A stretch of 64,000 nucleotides of DNA from Ctenosaura bakeri (lineage: Eukaryota > Chordata > Lepidosauria > Squamata > Iguanidae), in contig CAOLHI010001039.1 in assembly GCA_948474755.1 (NCBI GenBank), positions 186,001-250,000 on the forward strand. Reading direction: 5' to 3'. This document shows, one piece after another, positions 32,826 through 45,958 of this stretch. The notes below the pieces were generated by a model, which had not been told where the DNA came from, did not search any database, and worked only from the letters and a program-made list of their open reading frames with translations. Each line of letters starts with the position of its first letter. Within the stretch, counting starts at the first letter, position 1. The position numbers were made by a program, and so were the translations under genes.

Positions 32826-34990
32826 GCTTGGCTCTGTGTTTTGTGCATCTAACTCAGAATCCACAATCGTATTGGTTAGTCCCAGTTAGAGGTCACTCAC
32901 TGAATAAACCTTTGAACGGTGAGTCAACATGTAGGCAAAGCCTGTTGATTGAAGCAACTATAATCAAGACTAACAGTAGGATCTAGGCCTCTGTCTCCCT
33001 CTGTGTGTTCATTGCTATATTAGTTGTAATCAAGCTTGAGGAGCTTTTGATTAAAAAGTAGGATACATCAAACTTCTAAATAAATATATAAATGTTGTAT
33101 TTTATTTAAAGCACTGTAATACCACTTTCAATTAAAATGTCCAAACCAGTGCAAAATTCATAGTCAGATTCAAACTAGCTCGCAATTTTAAAGCAGCTGC
33201 AGCAAGAGAACTGGCTTACTGATTCAGAGGAAAATCAATATCTAGATAGGTGAGAAACTGAAGGCGGTGTGAGTTGATTTGCAACTTAATGAACAAAAAC
33301 AGCCACATATGTAATAAGGCCATCTTTAATACTTTTGCAGTATGTTCAAACAAAAACAGCCTCCAGAAACCAAGCAGTGCACTCTTTAGTCTAAAACAAA
33401 ATGTATTCCCTATAATTAATCAAGTAAAAGCTTCAGTACATTAATCTACCAATTTAATAAACCTAACCTTTGCACAACTCTATTTTGTACCTTAAATGTT
33501 ATCACAGAAAAGCCTTCCTCAGTCTCATGTCTTCCAGAGAGGGATGGAATGGGAATTTGCCAATTTCCTGGCTGGGGTTGAATTTGATGTTCTGACCATT
33601 CAAGAAATGGAGGAAGAAAAATGGCAAGTTGAAAGCTCATGCAACTTGTGGGATTTTTTTTTAAGGGGGGGGGCATTCCTGGCACAACTTTAAAGGAGTT
33701 TGAGAAATTACACAGTTTGCTGGGCAAGCTGTATAGAAAAGCTGCACAGTTTCTGTCATTGTGTATGTGTGTGTGGGGGGGAAGGTAATCCAAATTATCC
33801 TGAAGCTATGAGTCAAAAAACTGTTTCATTTTGCCCGACCTTCTTCAGGAGTCAGAAAAACCAAGATTTATCATCTCTACTTTTAAATGTCCATGGGTAA
33901 ACTCTTATTACTCCTAGCCAGCATTTTGGCTGGGGATTATTGGAGCTGCAGTGTTCTATGCTGGCTGGTGCCAGAGTGGGGAAGACTGTTGTCCAGGATC
34001 ATTTCAAGCCGTGCTAGGCATGAGACTCCTTTGCAGGGAGACTCATAATGTGCACAGGTGAGGAAGCCATGAGAAAGACAACTTGCCTTCTCTAGCCTTG
34101 GGGACTTGATGGCATGGGAGTTCAGCACATTGTCATGTTTTATTAGATTTGCAAAACCAGAGCCCTAAATGTCAAAAGTCTTTATAGAAAGGACTCTTCT
34201 GGAATTAGGATAATTAGAAGAAATGTTGATCCTGGCAGCAGACATTGTAACCTTTGGCACGTTTATCCCGGACATGACAGTGACATTAATGAGACTTGAC
34301 TGTTGGTTAAGCAACATTTTAGGCTTTTCGTGGAGTTACCATAGTTATTGGAAATCTGCAACCATCTGTTAGAATATACTAAGAGATGTAATTTTTGGGT
34401 CCAAGTAGATCCAGTTAACCCAGAAAATGGAAGCACTGGATAGGACTATGTGAGAAAGCACCTTGCCAGAGACCTTTCAAACTCCATTTCACATACACCT
34501 TGCACTCACATTTTGCCCCATTTTAACCAGGAATGAGTAAGAATTATGTTTCCTTTTACTTTTATTTTATGAAATTTCATTGAAAGTAGAATTTCGCAAA
34601 ATTCACTGGAACAAAATAAAATAGAATTTATAACCTGATTGCACTTCTTAGCAAAACAACTAGGTCCACAGAAGTTTATGTTATCAATAAAAAATCAATA
34701 TGTGTTGCTTTAGCCCTTATGTTAAGATACTATTCCAAAGAATGACATGAGAACACAGTACAAGATTATCTCTATTTCTGTCACTAAAAGAAACCTGCAA
34801 ATTTATTCATATTCAGAGGAGAAAAGCCTGAATATTCAAACCATCATGTTTTAGAATGAACATTAAAAGTGAAAATGGTGACACAGTTATTTCATTTCCC
34901 CCAAGAAGTAATATGTTACACACAATATATTGCTTCAAAACTCTGATGAGAATGGCATGCTCAGGTGTGCAACCGTACTAGTTTTATTTT
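32826..34990. other. Single-copy-like noncoding DNA
   Basis: No gene. Positions 33905-33966 look like a decayed MITE arm pair (CTAGCCAGCATTTTGGCTGG). Positions 34140-34380 are complex and CpG-bearing (GGCACGTTTATCCCGGACAT), a weak conserved-element candidate. Confidence 0.35.
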
Positions 34991-35120
34991 TGTTGCCATT
35001 GTGTTACCTCAAGTCATTTCTAACCTAAGGTGAACCTATCATGAGGTTTTCTGAGCAAGATTTATTCAGAGGGGGGTTTTATCTTTGCTTCCCTCGGAGA
35101 CCGAGAGAATGTGACTTGTT
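34991..35120 (-). mobile_element. Sauria-type SINE, partial
   Basis: Tail half only: TTACCTCAAGTCATTTCTAA, CCTAAGGTGAACCTATCATG, GAGCAAGATTTATTCAGA, then GAGAGAATGTGACTTG. The tRNA-like head is missing. Confidence 0.75.
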
Positions 35121-35769
35121 TGCTGGGGGGGAAGGAAAAATAGCAAAGGAGAACAAAAATACATGACAAATCTTATGTTTAGTTTGCTCCTTGTAGTTAG
35201 TGTTAATGTTTGTTGCAGCTGGAGGCATTTAGGGTTGAATGTGAGAAGTTTAGTAGTAGGTTGATGCGATCAGTTTATTCAGATAGATGTAGTGCCAGGG
35301 AAAGTCTACCAAGCAAGTCCAGAATATATCAACAAATTTGTAATTAAATCACACATCTGCAGCATTTTTGCAAAACTATACATCAAAAGCAATCATCAAA
35401 TTAAAAAGATTTGAGACTATATAAACTAGCCAATAATGAGCATGCATGGATTCCAAACTGTGTGTGTCTAAACTAGTTTACAGTTATATGCAACATTTGT
35501 GCATGCTGATTATCTGTATCTCCACTGCCCAAAACATCTATGTTACTGAATGCTCAAGATTTTTTCCCTATGTTTCTGAGAGGATAGAACAGAGCAGACT
35601 ATCACGCCAACAAACTGTCTGCTTAAATGTCTAGGGCTCAGTAGAGTTTTCTGTTTGACAGGCTGCCTCCCCTATTGACCTAGCTTCAAGCCAGAACCAA
35701 ATGGTTTGTGGCTAACCTGTCCCATCATGCCCTGTCCCATCATGATATTGCATCCATAATTTTGTGATT
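35121..35769. other. Noncoding stretch, no gene seen
   Basis: No recognised feature. Confidence 0.35.
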
Positions 35770-36024
35770 GTTGCTGCTGTTGCTATGTGCCTTCAAGTTG
35801 GCTCCAACTTATGGTGGCTCAACTTATGGTGACCGTGTCATAAGGTGGGTTTTTTTTGGGGGGACAAGATTTTTGCAGAGGTTTGCCATTGCTGTCCTCT
35901 GAGGCTGAGAGAGTGCAACTTACCCAAAGTCATCCAGTGGGCTTCCATGGCTGAGTACAGATTTGAACTCTGGTCTCCTAGAGTTCTAGTCCAGAATTCA
36001 AACTGCTACACCATTCAGACTCTC
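35770..36024 (-). mobile_element. Sauria-type SINE, near full length
   Basis: GTGCCTTCAAGTTGGCTCCA, a local duplication of CAACTTATGGTG, GGTTTGCCATTGC, GGCTTCCATGGCTGAGTAC, GATTTGAACTCTGGTCTCC and CTACACCATTCAGACTCTC, in the order tail to head. Confidence 0.88.
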
Positions 36025-36090
36025 TGTTCATGGGATTAACATTGTGTTACTTGTATAACGAACAGCCCCCTTTTGTTGCTTTGCTTTGTT

Positions 36091-36245
36091 GAATCATAAA
36101 GCTGGAAGAGACCACGGGGGCTATCGAGTCCAACCCCCTGCCATGCAGGAACACCCATCAAAGCACTCCCAACAGATGGCCATCCAGCCTCTGTTTAAAA
36201 ACCTCCAAAGAAGGAGACTCCACCCACTCTGAGGCAGCATATTCT
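36091..36245 (-). mobile_element. CR1 LINE 3' end fragment
   Basis: Starts GAATCATAAAGCTGGAAG, then TCCAACCCCCTGCCATGCAG and ATGGCCATCCAGCCTCTG, in step with 22929-23375. About 155 bp remains, without a usable coding part. Confidence 0.85.
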
Positions 36246-38501
36246 TACAGTTCTTACAGTTATTGCTTACTGTCTTATTACCCTTACCATATTGAAGCAT
36301 GTGGGTCCTGCCTTGCATGCAGAAGAGAGGTTTAATCTTTTTCTCTCCAGCTGATTTTCTCCCCAAATCCATCCCCACAGTGTAGCGGTGAAAGAAGGAA
36401 TTAAATCCAATGGCAAAACTGACTCTTTTTCTTTCTTTAATTGCCATATAGGGGCGTACTTGGCGAAGGAAGCCATTGAAGACAAATGCATTAATCTTCA
36501 TATTCAATGCATGGCTTTCCCATCCCTGTTTGGGTCTCAAGCATTGTTGTAGCAAAGCCTGGTCACATTTGGGTTGAAGGACAGGTGATGAGTGCCTGTG
36601 CTACATATTTTACCACAAGAAGTTAATTAAATGTTTCTTAGCTGCTGCCAGGCTTGAAGTGGCACAGCATTGGAAGTCGCCCAATGGACTGTCCATTGAC
36701 AGGTGGCTAAACAGAGTGTGGTAAATTGCCCACTCTGAAAAGCTAAATGAGGCACAATTTGAGGTTGTCCAAAGCAATCATGCAGCAATTTTCTTAATAT
36801 CTGGTCTAATTTTATTGTGTTCATGAACAAAACAAAATAAAATCTCTGCGTGGGCTGCCCAGAAAGTAGCTGATATTTTGGAAAAATGATTTTTTTTTTT
36901 TTTTATGCAAGACACGTAATAGGAAATCACCTTTGAATGTGAAGTTTGAGCACTTGGCAGAGATGCAGCAACAAAGTAATTCTGTACCTTCTTTGGTACT
37001 TTTGACTGTTTTTTTTCCTCTGTTGTTTTTGCTATGAAATGGGGGAAAAAATCAAACTGCTACATCTGCAGCTCCAAGTACTTACAGCAGAGAAAAGAAA
37101 TGATGGAGGAAGAATTGTTGCAGGTGTAATTAATGCTGAAAGAGCTGAGACTCTTAGCCACTGGGAGTTTCTGATGGTGGGGAAGTTGGAGAGACTTTTT
37201 GGCAGTCACTCCTGGCTATAGTGAAATCTTGGATATCTCCATTGAAATCTACATATCCTCTTCACAGGGACACATAAAAATAGCTTGGCAGCGGGAACCA
37301 GCAAATGCTCTGTCTGTATAATAGGATTGTTCCTTCCATCCATCAGGCACTTTGGCCCCCATCCTGTTAGTGACTTACAGGCATGTAAGTACAGCTTATG
37401 TGTGCATAAGCCCCTTTTTAGATAACTCACAGAGGGCTTTTCCCCTGCCCTTGAGCACCTTCCAAAAAACCTTCCAGTACCCAGTAACCGTCAAACCCTG
37501 GGAGGTGCCCCTGCTGCTATTACTTACCATTAGAGAAAGGGAGGAGAGAGGAAGAGAGGCATTTCAGACCATGAAGATCTGGCTGCTCTGGGCTACCAGG
37601 GGAAAGAAAAGGCAGGAATAATCCATTTTAAGTGTGCTCTCATTTCTTCCTCCTACAAGCTGAGATGAATTGGTTCTTCATACACTGAATTGCCTCCTAG
37701 CCCACTACTAAGCAATAACATCATGGGTCCCTCCTGAGACTTGTCAACTACTGGGTGGTGGGAAGACATAGATTCACACATGCAGAACTACATACAGATG
37801 TAGGATCTTGGAAAGAGAGGGAAGGAAAGAAGGAAGACAGACGGACTTGCTTACTCTGCCTTCTTTTGCTCTAATCTGTCTTATAAAAGGGAAGAGAGGA
37901 AGTAAAGAAAAAGTCAATGGAGGAAAGTGTTGGGAGTGGCAACCTTTCCATGCCTAATTAACTGGCTAGTTTGTTTGCAAGTCTATTGTAAGCATAGAGA
38001 GATAGCCTAGAGAGAACTTCCTGTTTGTTGGTTAACACCTCTTCCTCCAACATGTACACATTCCTTGTTCTTTAAAAGGTTCTCTTGCCATTTACTTCTC
38101 CCTTTTTGTCTTTGTCTTTTGACCTGAAAGCATGCTTTGAGATCTCCTAACATGGATTATTATCAGCAAGCATGTGAGTGCTTTAATTTTCTTCCTACCT
38201 TCCTCAAGAATTGAACCTGTATAGACTATGTACAAGATTTTGTGAGTAAACTCTTATATATTTTAACCAAACTTTTTTTGTGTTTATTTTGAGCTAGATT
38301 AAGTGTGTTTAGGGTGTAGTTAAAGAAGTGGGACTGGTGATCTGTTCAACTTCTGTTTTTGTGCAATTATTAAAATAATCTGCTGATTGAGAGTCTCATT
38401 ACCAAGGTCTCTCTATATTCATATATTTTTCTCAATTTCCCCAACAGAAAGGACACACAGATGTAACCATTCATTTTCCATTCTTCTGCCCTGCCAACTC
38501 A
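36246..38501. other. Single-copy-like noncoding DNA
   Basis: The longest open frame (36121-36555, minus) starts in unidentified sequence and ends in the CR1 fragment; I do not recognise its product and do not call it a gene. Positions 36620-36960 are complex and repeat-free (AAGTCGCCCAATGGACTGTC, ATCTCTGCGTGGGCTGCCC), a weak conserved-element candidate. No splice-bounded exon can be defended. Confidence 0.35.
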
Positions 38502-38701
38502 GGCCATTTCCACCCTACACTGTTATAGTGCTATTATCTCACTTTCAACATCCTGTGGAATTCTGGGGTTTGTAGTTTACTGAGGCCAAAGAGCTCTCTG
38601 GTCAAGAATTCTAAAGGCCCCTCCCTAAACTGCAAACCCCACGATTCCACGGGATGTTGAAAGAAATAATAGCACTAGAACTGTTTAGCATGGAAAAGCC
38701 C
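38502..38701. mobile_element. Palindromic MITE (Harbinger-like family)
   Basis: 200 bp, beginning GGCCATTTCCACCC and ending CATGGAAAAGCCC, with TCA on both sides (38499-38501, 38702-38704). The arms carry CTTTCAACATCCTGTGG and its reverse complement. Confidence 0.83.
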
Positions 38702-38704
38702 TCA

Positions 38705-39985
38705 TTTTATTCTTTGTCTTCTCTGTCTGTGAACCTCCTTATCAGCTTCTCTCACACTACTCTTCTATGCCAGGCTGGAATTTTGTCATCCTTTTGGGTG
38801 CTGTGGGGATTATGTCTTTCCTCTCTTCACATATTGAAATGCCCCTGAAGCTGCCTGGTACAGCTGTTCTTTTGCTTTACAGTAAGCAGGCAGGCTGGGA
38901 GAAATGTATGGATATGTCCCCATAGCCAAATGAGATATGATGAAATCAGTGCTGGGATCTGCTGGTGCCTTCCATGGCTGCTGCTCTGATCATTTTGCAC
39001 CTGGCTATGGGGACCTTATCAGATGCTTCTGTGAACCTGTCTGCTCACCTTGAAGCATGGAATGGGCTTATCAGGGGCTTATCAGTAAGTCAGGGGAACG
39101 ATTCAGCACAGAGTAGGTCTGCATATGGATATGTGTGTTATGCCAAGGGAATGTAGAATTCAGGCCAGGATGTGTAAACTTACAAAATAGTATATGTAAA
39201 GGTAAAATTAACAGCATATTTAGTATCCATGCAAGGAAAGAAATCACTGGCATTTGCCTGTTTTTCTGTTCCTGAGCATGACTTTGATGCTGGGTTATCT
39301 TAATTTTAAATTGCACTTGAAAAACAAACTTGTCCACACTAAAAAATTAGGGCAAGGCAATAGAGAGATCTGTCTGTCTGTCTGTCTATCTTCATTAACT
39401 CCTCCTAGCCTTGTTCCTAACTTTTTTTCCTAAAACCTAAATTTTTTTCCTTCTGTTCAATAAAGGAAAAACTTTTGATTGCTGGCTATGTTAAGTAGTA
39501 AGTTATGTAAAGAAAGTAATTGCAGAAAACATTAATATTTTTTTCTTTTACTGGTTGTTGCATTGATTTTCTGCCTAGTAACCTTAAAAAAACATATACT
39601 AGGAAAATGAAAAATTAGCCCTGAGTTGAGTAAGAAGCCATGTGAGAAAAGACTGTGTTTTTGGAGTTAGTCTTAATTTAGTAGTATTATATTAAGTATA
39701 AAGGAAAATTTCAACTGTAAGCACAAAGGGAGTTTAATAAACAGACAGACAGAGCGAGTTAAATTCATATCCACTGAAGTTTTGTTATTAAATGTTCATT
39801 CCCATTGCCTGGTCACTGGCATCAGAATTATAGTGAAGTGGCATCTAAAAGCCAAGAACAATAGCCTTATATATAGACTGTAACAGAAGTGGATGTTCCA
39901 GAGAATCTGATGGCAGCATATCCTGGGAAGAATGTGAGAAGGCATTTGTGTTGGGCACTTTATGCGGCACGAAAACACTCAGGTG
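38705..39985. other. Noncoding stretch with (GTCT)n
   Basis: A GTCT run sits at 39370-39389 and a GACA-type run near 39743-39753. No gene or other repeat is recognised. Confidence 0.35.
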
Positions 39986-39989
39986 GTGA

Positions 39990-40070
39990 TTCAAGGACAG
40001 ATTGCTATAAGGGCTTTGATGGTCAAAACCGGCATTTTGAATTGAGCCTGGAAAGAAATAGGTAACCATA
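39990..40070 (-). mobile_element. L2/CR1-like LINE fragment
   Basis: AGGGCTTTGATGGTCAAAAC, CGGCATTTTGAATTGAGCC and TGGAAAGAAATAGG match the 21600-21680 part of the larger fragment at 21390-21850. Confidence 0.65.
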
Positions 40071-40310
40071 AGATATACTACATGATCCAGTCTTGAAGTC
40101 CCACTCAGAATGCTGACAGAGCTGCAAAGTAGTTCTGCAAAATATCTCTACTAGCTTCTAGTCCCTGGTATTGTTCATTAATTGGGTAGTCTTAGTTTGG
40201 CTGTGAAATGCACTGCTGCATAGGAAAAATAATAGTTGTTACATGGAATTTACAAAATACCTTACAAAAACTTTTCTAGAGTATTATTTAAGATCTGACA
40301 TACAATATTA

Positions 40311-40461
40311 CAGTATTTGCTAGCATATATGATTCACTTTTCCCCCCAGGGCATACTGTTTGAAAATGGGGCGCATCTTATATGCTGGTGTATCTTATAC
40401 ACTGGCAAATAGTATTAGCTGGCATATAAATGGGGTGCATCTTATACACCAGCAAATACAG
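40311..40461. mobile_element. Tc1/mariner-like MITE
   Basis: Left end CAGTATTTGCTAGCATATAT, right end TATACACCAGCAAATACAG, flanked by TA (40309-40310, 40462-40463). 151 bp. The phrase GGGGYGCATCTTATAYRCYG occurs twice inside. Confidence 0.78.
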
Positions 40462-40463
40462 TA

Positions 40464-41524
40464 CTTTATGGCCATAGGTATGGTTTAAAGAGACTGAAAA
40501 AAGTACTACAATGCACCCTCTTCTGGCACTACCTCCATGCACATAAATGCAAGGTTGTGTGAAGCACTGTGTCCCATTATAGTCAGTGGATGCAAGAGGT
40601 GCATGTTTGTGCTGCTGCGGAGCACACACATGTTGTGTCCAATGATTAAATGGGAGGCAACACTCAGGTTTTTTGTTTTACATGGTGGTTCCTGGAATGG
40701 AACCCCACATATATGATGTGCTCACTGTACTTATTATGAAGATTTTTTTCCCTTTCTTTTTCTTCATCCACTACAGAGGCTAATAATGTGGAAATCCATT
40801 TTCTTGGAAGAATCTTTGTGTAGAAGAATTTTCATTTGAAACTTACCATAAGACAAACAGGTTATAAAATGAACCACTGATTGTGGGCGAATCTATACCA
40901 GGGCCCTGTCCCAGCTCCAGCATCAATTACTGTTCCAGTTTCAAGCCACATGTGTTTTTTTAAAAAAATTTAAAATTTGATTTAGAATTGCGAACAGAAG
41001 CTATCCCATTCTCCACTCATGAAGCCAGCTTGGCTTAAGGGAGCAGATCCATTGTGGTCATGTTTTGGTTGTTTGAAATTACTTGCACCCATGTGGCAGT
41101 AGAGGTCACAGCTACTGTAGTTTTTTTCACTGTTTTCTCTACCATGTATGAATTCATTTGCATATTCACAGAGATTATAAAAAATGGCTTGCTTTGCAGC
41201 CTTTCTTTTGGTTTCCCATGGTACATGCACATATTCTCAGATGCTATCCTGTGCTCACCCACTTAATGCTGCTGCCCCTTCCTTAGTGGCATTGTTGGTA
41301 TCACACACACACCCAGAGAGCATACAGAACTGGCAGCACAATCATATACATGTCTGTTCCCCTGAATTCAGAGGGGCTTACTCCCAGGAAAACGAATATA
41401 GGATTGAAAGTTTATGGTGCAGTCATAGACAGGTGAACTCAAAAGGAAGTCTCAATGAGTTCAGTAGTGTTATGAGACATCCTTCTTCTCCCCACCATTC
41501 CACTCAAAAGGACATTTGCCATGC
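40464..41524. other. Noncoding stretch, no gene seen
   Basis: A 135-residue plus-strand frame (41184-41591) runs into the cysteine-bearing repeat described next. Otherwise nothing is recognised. Confidence 0.3.
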
Positions 41525-41760
41525 CTGCAAAGTCAGCTGCCAGATAACACTGAAAGACAAGCTGAAGGCAAGTGAGGATCTAAAAATTTGAAGTGCAAAC
41601 TCGCCTATCAAGTAATACTGAAAGTTAATGCAATTGAAGATTCAAGTGTTCCAAGTGCAAACTCACCTGTCAAATAATATTGAAAGCCAAGTTGAAGGAA
41701 AACGAAGAGTCAAAGCTTTGGATATGTTCAGATTGCAAAGAAAAACAAATGGTATTGACT
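41525..41760 (+). repeat. Degenerate tandem repeat with Cys/Lys codons
   Basis: Three units begin at 41526, 41594 and 41656 (TGCAAAGTCAGCTGCCAG, TGCAAACTCGCCTATCAAG, TGCAAACTCACCTGTCAA), each followed by ATAAYACTGAAAG or similar; a weaker fourth may begin at 41734. Read per unit, the first gives CHACKVSCQITLKDKLKASE and the third KCKLTCQIILKAKLKENEE. Spacing of 62-78 bp is not constant and the frame breaks between units. It may be a decayed repeat-bearing protein segment of a mobile element, or only an old tandem duplication. Function unknown. Confidence 0.5.
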
Positions 41761-43607
41761 CTTCCTGTCTGGCAACTACTACTAGATACAGCTGATTCCC
41801 TGACATGCCCCTCCACCTCCTCCAACGCCTATCCCCTAGTTTTGCTCTGATCTCAATCCTATCTATAAGACATACAGAACAAAAGAAAAGATTGATTGGT
41901 TCTTCTGTTTTAAAAAATGCAGTGAATTTGATCTTTATTTTAAAAAATACCTTAATGTCTTCAGGCATGTAAAAGATCTGATTTCGAATTGGATTGGTAG
42001 AAACAGTGCGCAACATGCCAGGACTGAGATCAATATAAGATTGTATTATTTTCCCTGTGAAGATTCAGCCTGCTTTGGGTAATATATGACATGTTATTAG
42101 CTCAGACTATTTCTTCATTATATGATTAAGATAACTCATAGGCATAATTACATTTTAAATTATCAGCTTGCCTTTCTAAAAAAAAAAGAAAAAAAAGAAA
42201 TGGTGATCCTGCACAAACACTCTTAACTGATAAAAGTAATGTGCAGAAAATTTCAGATCATCAGAAGCCAGTCTGGATGCTTCTTGTGTTATCTCCTTAT
42301 TGTATGATCAACTGATCACCCTGGAGGAGGCGGAGGAAGAGGAAGAACCAGCACAACCAAGACATGTTTCCCTTGATAAGTAAATACCAAATCCCATTAA
42401 GATCTACCTCATGTACACAGGCCAGCATGGTTCATGACACAAAAAAATGTACCAAAATGCACTTTAAAAGGCATGTTTTAAGACACAGATGAACAACTTG
42501 AGGCTTACTTTATGATTTACAGTAAATCTCATCATTCCTCAGAAATAGCCGAGCTAGTTAGTGCTGATGGGAGCTGTAGCCCAATAATGTCTCAAGGACT
42601 ATACATTCCTCATCTTTTTTAAGGATCAAATAAGCTTTGAGCCAGTTTTCATTTAGGGAATGAGAGTTTGCTTTCCCTTCCACCACCCTGCATTTTTCAA
42701 ACTTTCTCTGGACAATATGCTAACACTCTAGAACAGATTTCAGAGGTATATGGGGCGAGCAATTTACTTTGCTTGTAGTTTCAATTCCTCTGGCCGTTTG
42801 AGAGACCTGGTAGATAAAATATCTAGATAAAATATGTTCTTAAATGTGCATTTACAATATAGACCCAAAGATGCATATTTAAATAATGATTGGCATCTTG
42901 TAATTCAAATATAGATTTGTAATCTAGAGTTAGGAATCCTTAACTGCTCTGTATTCAGTCATACTATATATTTGTATGACCATAAATGCCCCCTGAATCT
43001 CAGCTTATACTCCAGGAAGCTGCTTTGAGTGATGGAGGTCCACTTTGTGCTTTAGGATAACATTTCCAAGCCTCTCCCACCAGTGAGTGAGGCCATAACC
43101 ATCAGAAGTATGACTTCTTTTTCAATTCCTTCTTATACTACAAATTGCTGATGGGGCAGGGCTGGAAATATTATCCTGCTGCACCCTGATTGCCAGTAGA
43201 AAAGCCCCCCTGTTGCTCAGTCTGGCTGCTGAGGTAGGTTGGGGAGACTATATTTATTTATGCATTCATAACTAAACTGGAGGCACAGAATCTTGATAAT
43301 TATTTATACATGAATGTTTGTACATCTATTTTGAAAATTAGCACATTAATGCAGAAGTGTAAAAGCATAGGCTTACAAATGAATATGCGAGAAATCGATA
43401 GGGAAAGATGAGAAACAGGCTAATCATCCATTGCTATCTTTGAGTGTAAACTGTTACATCAAATTCACTCCCAAATTTAGTACTATGATTTAGCGCATGT
43501 CTCTGAATTACCCACTCATACCTGGAGATTGGTGGTGTCCCCCCCCCATTTTCACATTCTCAGGGTGTCATATGGATATTGCGTTGGATTAACAATCTGT
43601 ATATTTA
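41761..43607. other. Single-copy-like noncoding DNA
   Basis: A-rich patch near 42180-42200; a GAGGAGGCGGAGGAAGAGGA purine tract near 42326. No gene. Confidence 0.35.
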
Positions 43608-43812
43608 AGAATGTAAGACGAACCATGCTGGCTCAGACTGAAGGTCTATCTAGCCCAGCATTCTGTTCACACAGTTGCCTATGGGAAGCCAACAAATAGG
43701 ACAGGAGAGCAACAATATAGTCCTTCTTCCATTCATCAGGAGTTGATATATGCAGCATACAAACCGCTGACACTGGAGGTCATATATGTCTATTTTTAGT
43801 AGCATGCACTCA
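43608..43812. mobile_element. Dispersed reptile repeat (unnamed, CR1/L3-like?)
   Basis: ACCATGCTGGCTCAGACTGA, GCCCAGCATTCTGTTCACAC and GCCTATGGGAAGCCAACAA match a repeat common in reptile genomes. Clade not certain. Confidence 0.5.
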
Positions 43813-44884
43813 TGGGCCCTATTCACAACTAAAATTTCTTCTCTTGGATCAGAATTGGGAGCCTGTAAATACATGAGTATGTGTACATATGATTAAAATC
43901 CTATCATTTTTTGCTTTCATTTCATGATCCTGCCCCAGAATTTTCAATTTTTTTGGAAAAGGAATATAGGTTTGAAAAGAAGAAAACCTTTATAACTATT
44001 TCACCAGATCTTCTATCAAGAAACCCACAGAAAAAACATTCCAACAACATTTCATAGGTTTGGAATAAGATTTATTGATGTAAATATAGTTTAAATAATT
44101 GCTCAGACATTCAAGGGCAAAGAAAATGTATTTTTTTTCCCTTTAAAACATAAAACTGGGACATGGACAGTATAAACAGAAGAACACACAACAGTCATAA
44201 CCACTTTATGTAACTTTTTTTTTTTAATCATCCAAGTTTACTATCAATGTTTTGATTTTTTTCATATACAAATTCATCTTGTTCTGAAGTTGGTGAGCTA
44301 GAAATTTTTGCATAATGAAACATGCTATTTACACCACTTATGGCACACAAAAATATACAAAAGTGATTAAAAGGCTTTTGCTGTGTGGAAAGCATGGAAG
44401 ATAGATTAAGGGCACAATCCACCAAGCACTGCTGCTGAACATCTGTCAACCAATCCAGATATCCTTATACGAGCATCTCCCTGCCAATTCATGAGTCAGT
44501 GCTAGGAGTATTCATAATGCTGTTTGGTAAAGAATTGGGCCTCCCAAATCTAGGACAGTTAATTCTCAGTCCTATGGCAAAACCAATGGAGATCTATTAC
44601 TGCATCCCCAGTATTCTCATTTAAAAAGGAATTAACAGTCCTTTCCCCAATGGGAAGGGCACTAAGGTTTGGAACAGTGGGAAAGCATGGTTTTATAAAA
44701 GTTACCCATTTACATTTTTCTGATGAAAATTGGCCCCGTCAGTGGCAGCTGAAAAACTGTTTCTTCTAACAAGACAAATAGAAGCCTACATAGAAAAAGG
44801 GGGCATTCAGAAAACAGCACAGTGGAAAAATATAAATCCTCTTGTCATAATCTCAAACCAATTCCCCTCTTGCTTTTGGGCTGA
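43813..44884. other. Noncoding stretch, no gene seen
   Basis: T-rich runs at 44131-44140 and 44215-44225. No recognised feature. Confidence 0.35.
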
Positions 44885-44994
44885 GAATTTGAAACCTCTC
44901 TCAGTAAACTGCAAATCCTAGGATTCCATAAAATGAAATCACAGAAGTTACAATGGAATCATAGCACTATAATTGTGTAGTGTGAAAGGGCCCT
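44885..44994. mobile_element. Palindromic MITE, right half
   Basis: AAACTGCAAATCCTAGGATT, GGAATCATAGCACTATAATT and a final GTGTAGTGTGAAAGGGCCC. The left arm is missing. It belongs to a subfamily related to 55546 and 57377. Confidence 0.65.
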
Positions 44995-45380
44995 AGTAAT
45001 TATTGCCTAATGTGCAGATGAGATGTCCTGCCCTCAAGTGTCGAAATATTTGATGCTAGCTGGTCCTGGTTGCTTGGGAGCAATTCTCCTCTACAGTCAT
45101 CATGAAGAAAACCAGTAGTGGCATCTAAGCCTGGCAGTGGATGCTTTCAATTACCCCCATTTCAGAGCTTTTGTATGTTACCACTGTCTTTAGCAAAGAT
45201 CTAATTCTGCACTACCGTGAATTAATTTTCACCTCTTGTAAGCTGCCACAGAGGCTTAGTTTTAGGGAGAAAGATGGGACATTAATAAATAACACCCTAT
45301 ATAGTTTGGTTCTTAGGAAAGAACTGCATGTTACAGTCATTTTGTGGTTGTAATGAAAATGGCTCAGCATTATGTTTAGA

Positions 45381-45950
45381 CCTGGGCTAGGCAAAGTGCA
45401 GCCTATGGACAACATGTGGCCCCTAGGGCTGTTTTCTGTGCCCCCCTCAGGTCCCTCCATGGTCAATTTCTTATAAATTCTTTTGCTCCAACACCCCCCC
45501 ATGACCTTTAAGGGTGTGTATAGGGCCTTTTCTATCATGTTTTGAGCCATCCTGGATCCCCCAAGGATAAAAAAAAAAATCCCAATTTTTGTGCTGTCTA
45601 GCGGATGCAGGGAGATTTCCACCATGTTTTGTGGCCTTTCTGAGCCAACATGAACCCAGGAGAGACCTTTTTCAAAATAGGATGTAAATAGGAAATGACT
45701 TCTGCTCACTTCCTATCAATAATAAATAAGGCCTTTCCTGTGTCTAGGATGCCCCAAAACATGGTGAGAATGCCCCATGTCCTGCAGAGGGCATTTGGAG
45801 GCACACACGCACACACAAAAGATTTTATTTTGTGGGAGCAGGTGCAGTTGGGTATGCAGCCCTCCAAGGTTTTCTGAGGGGGGTATTTTAATAAATAAAT
45901 ACATAACTGCCTAGATGTGGTGCCCTACCTTTCCACACTTGCCAACCCTT
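45381..45950. mobile_element. hAT-like nonautonomous element
   Basis: Left end CCTGGGCTAGGCAAAGTGCA, right end CTTGCCAACCCTT (inverted: AAGGGTTGGCAAG). Flanks are TGTTTAGA and GTTTTAGA, six of eight bases equal, a decayed 8-bp duplication. An interior block is shared with 4860-5065. No transposase frame is seen. Confidence 0.65.
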
Positions 45951-45958
45951 GTTTTAGA

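Noticed and set aside
36121..36555. 144-residue minus-strand frame
   Set aside because: Its C-terminal part is antisense CR1-end sequence and the rest matches no family I know; no start context or splice evidence supports a gene.
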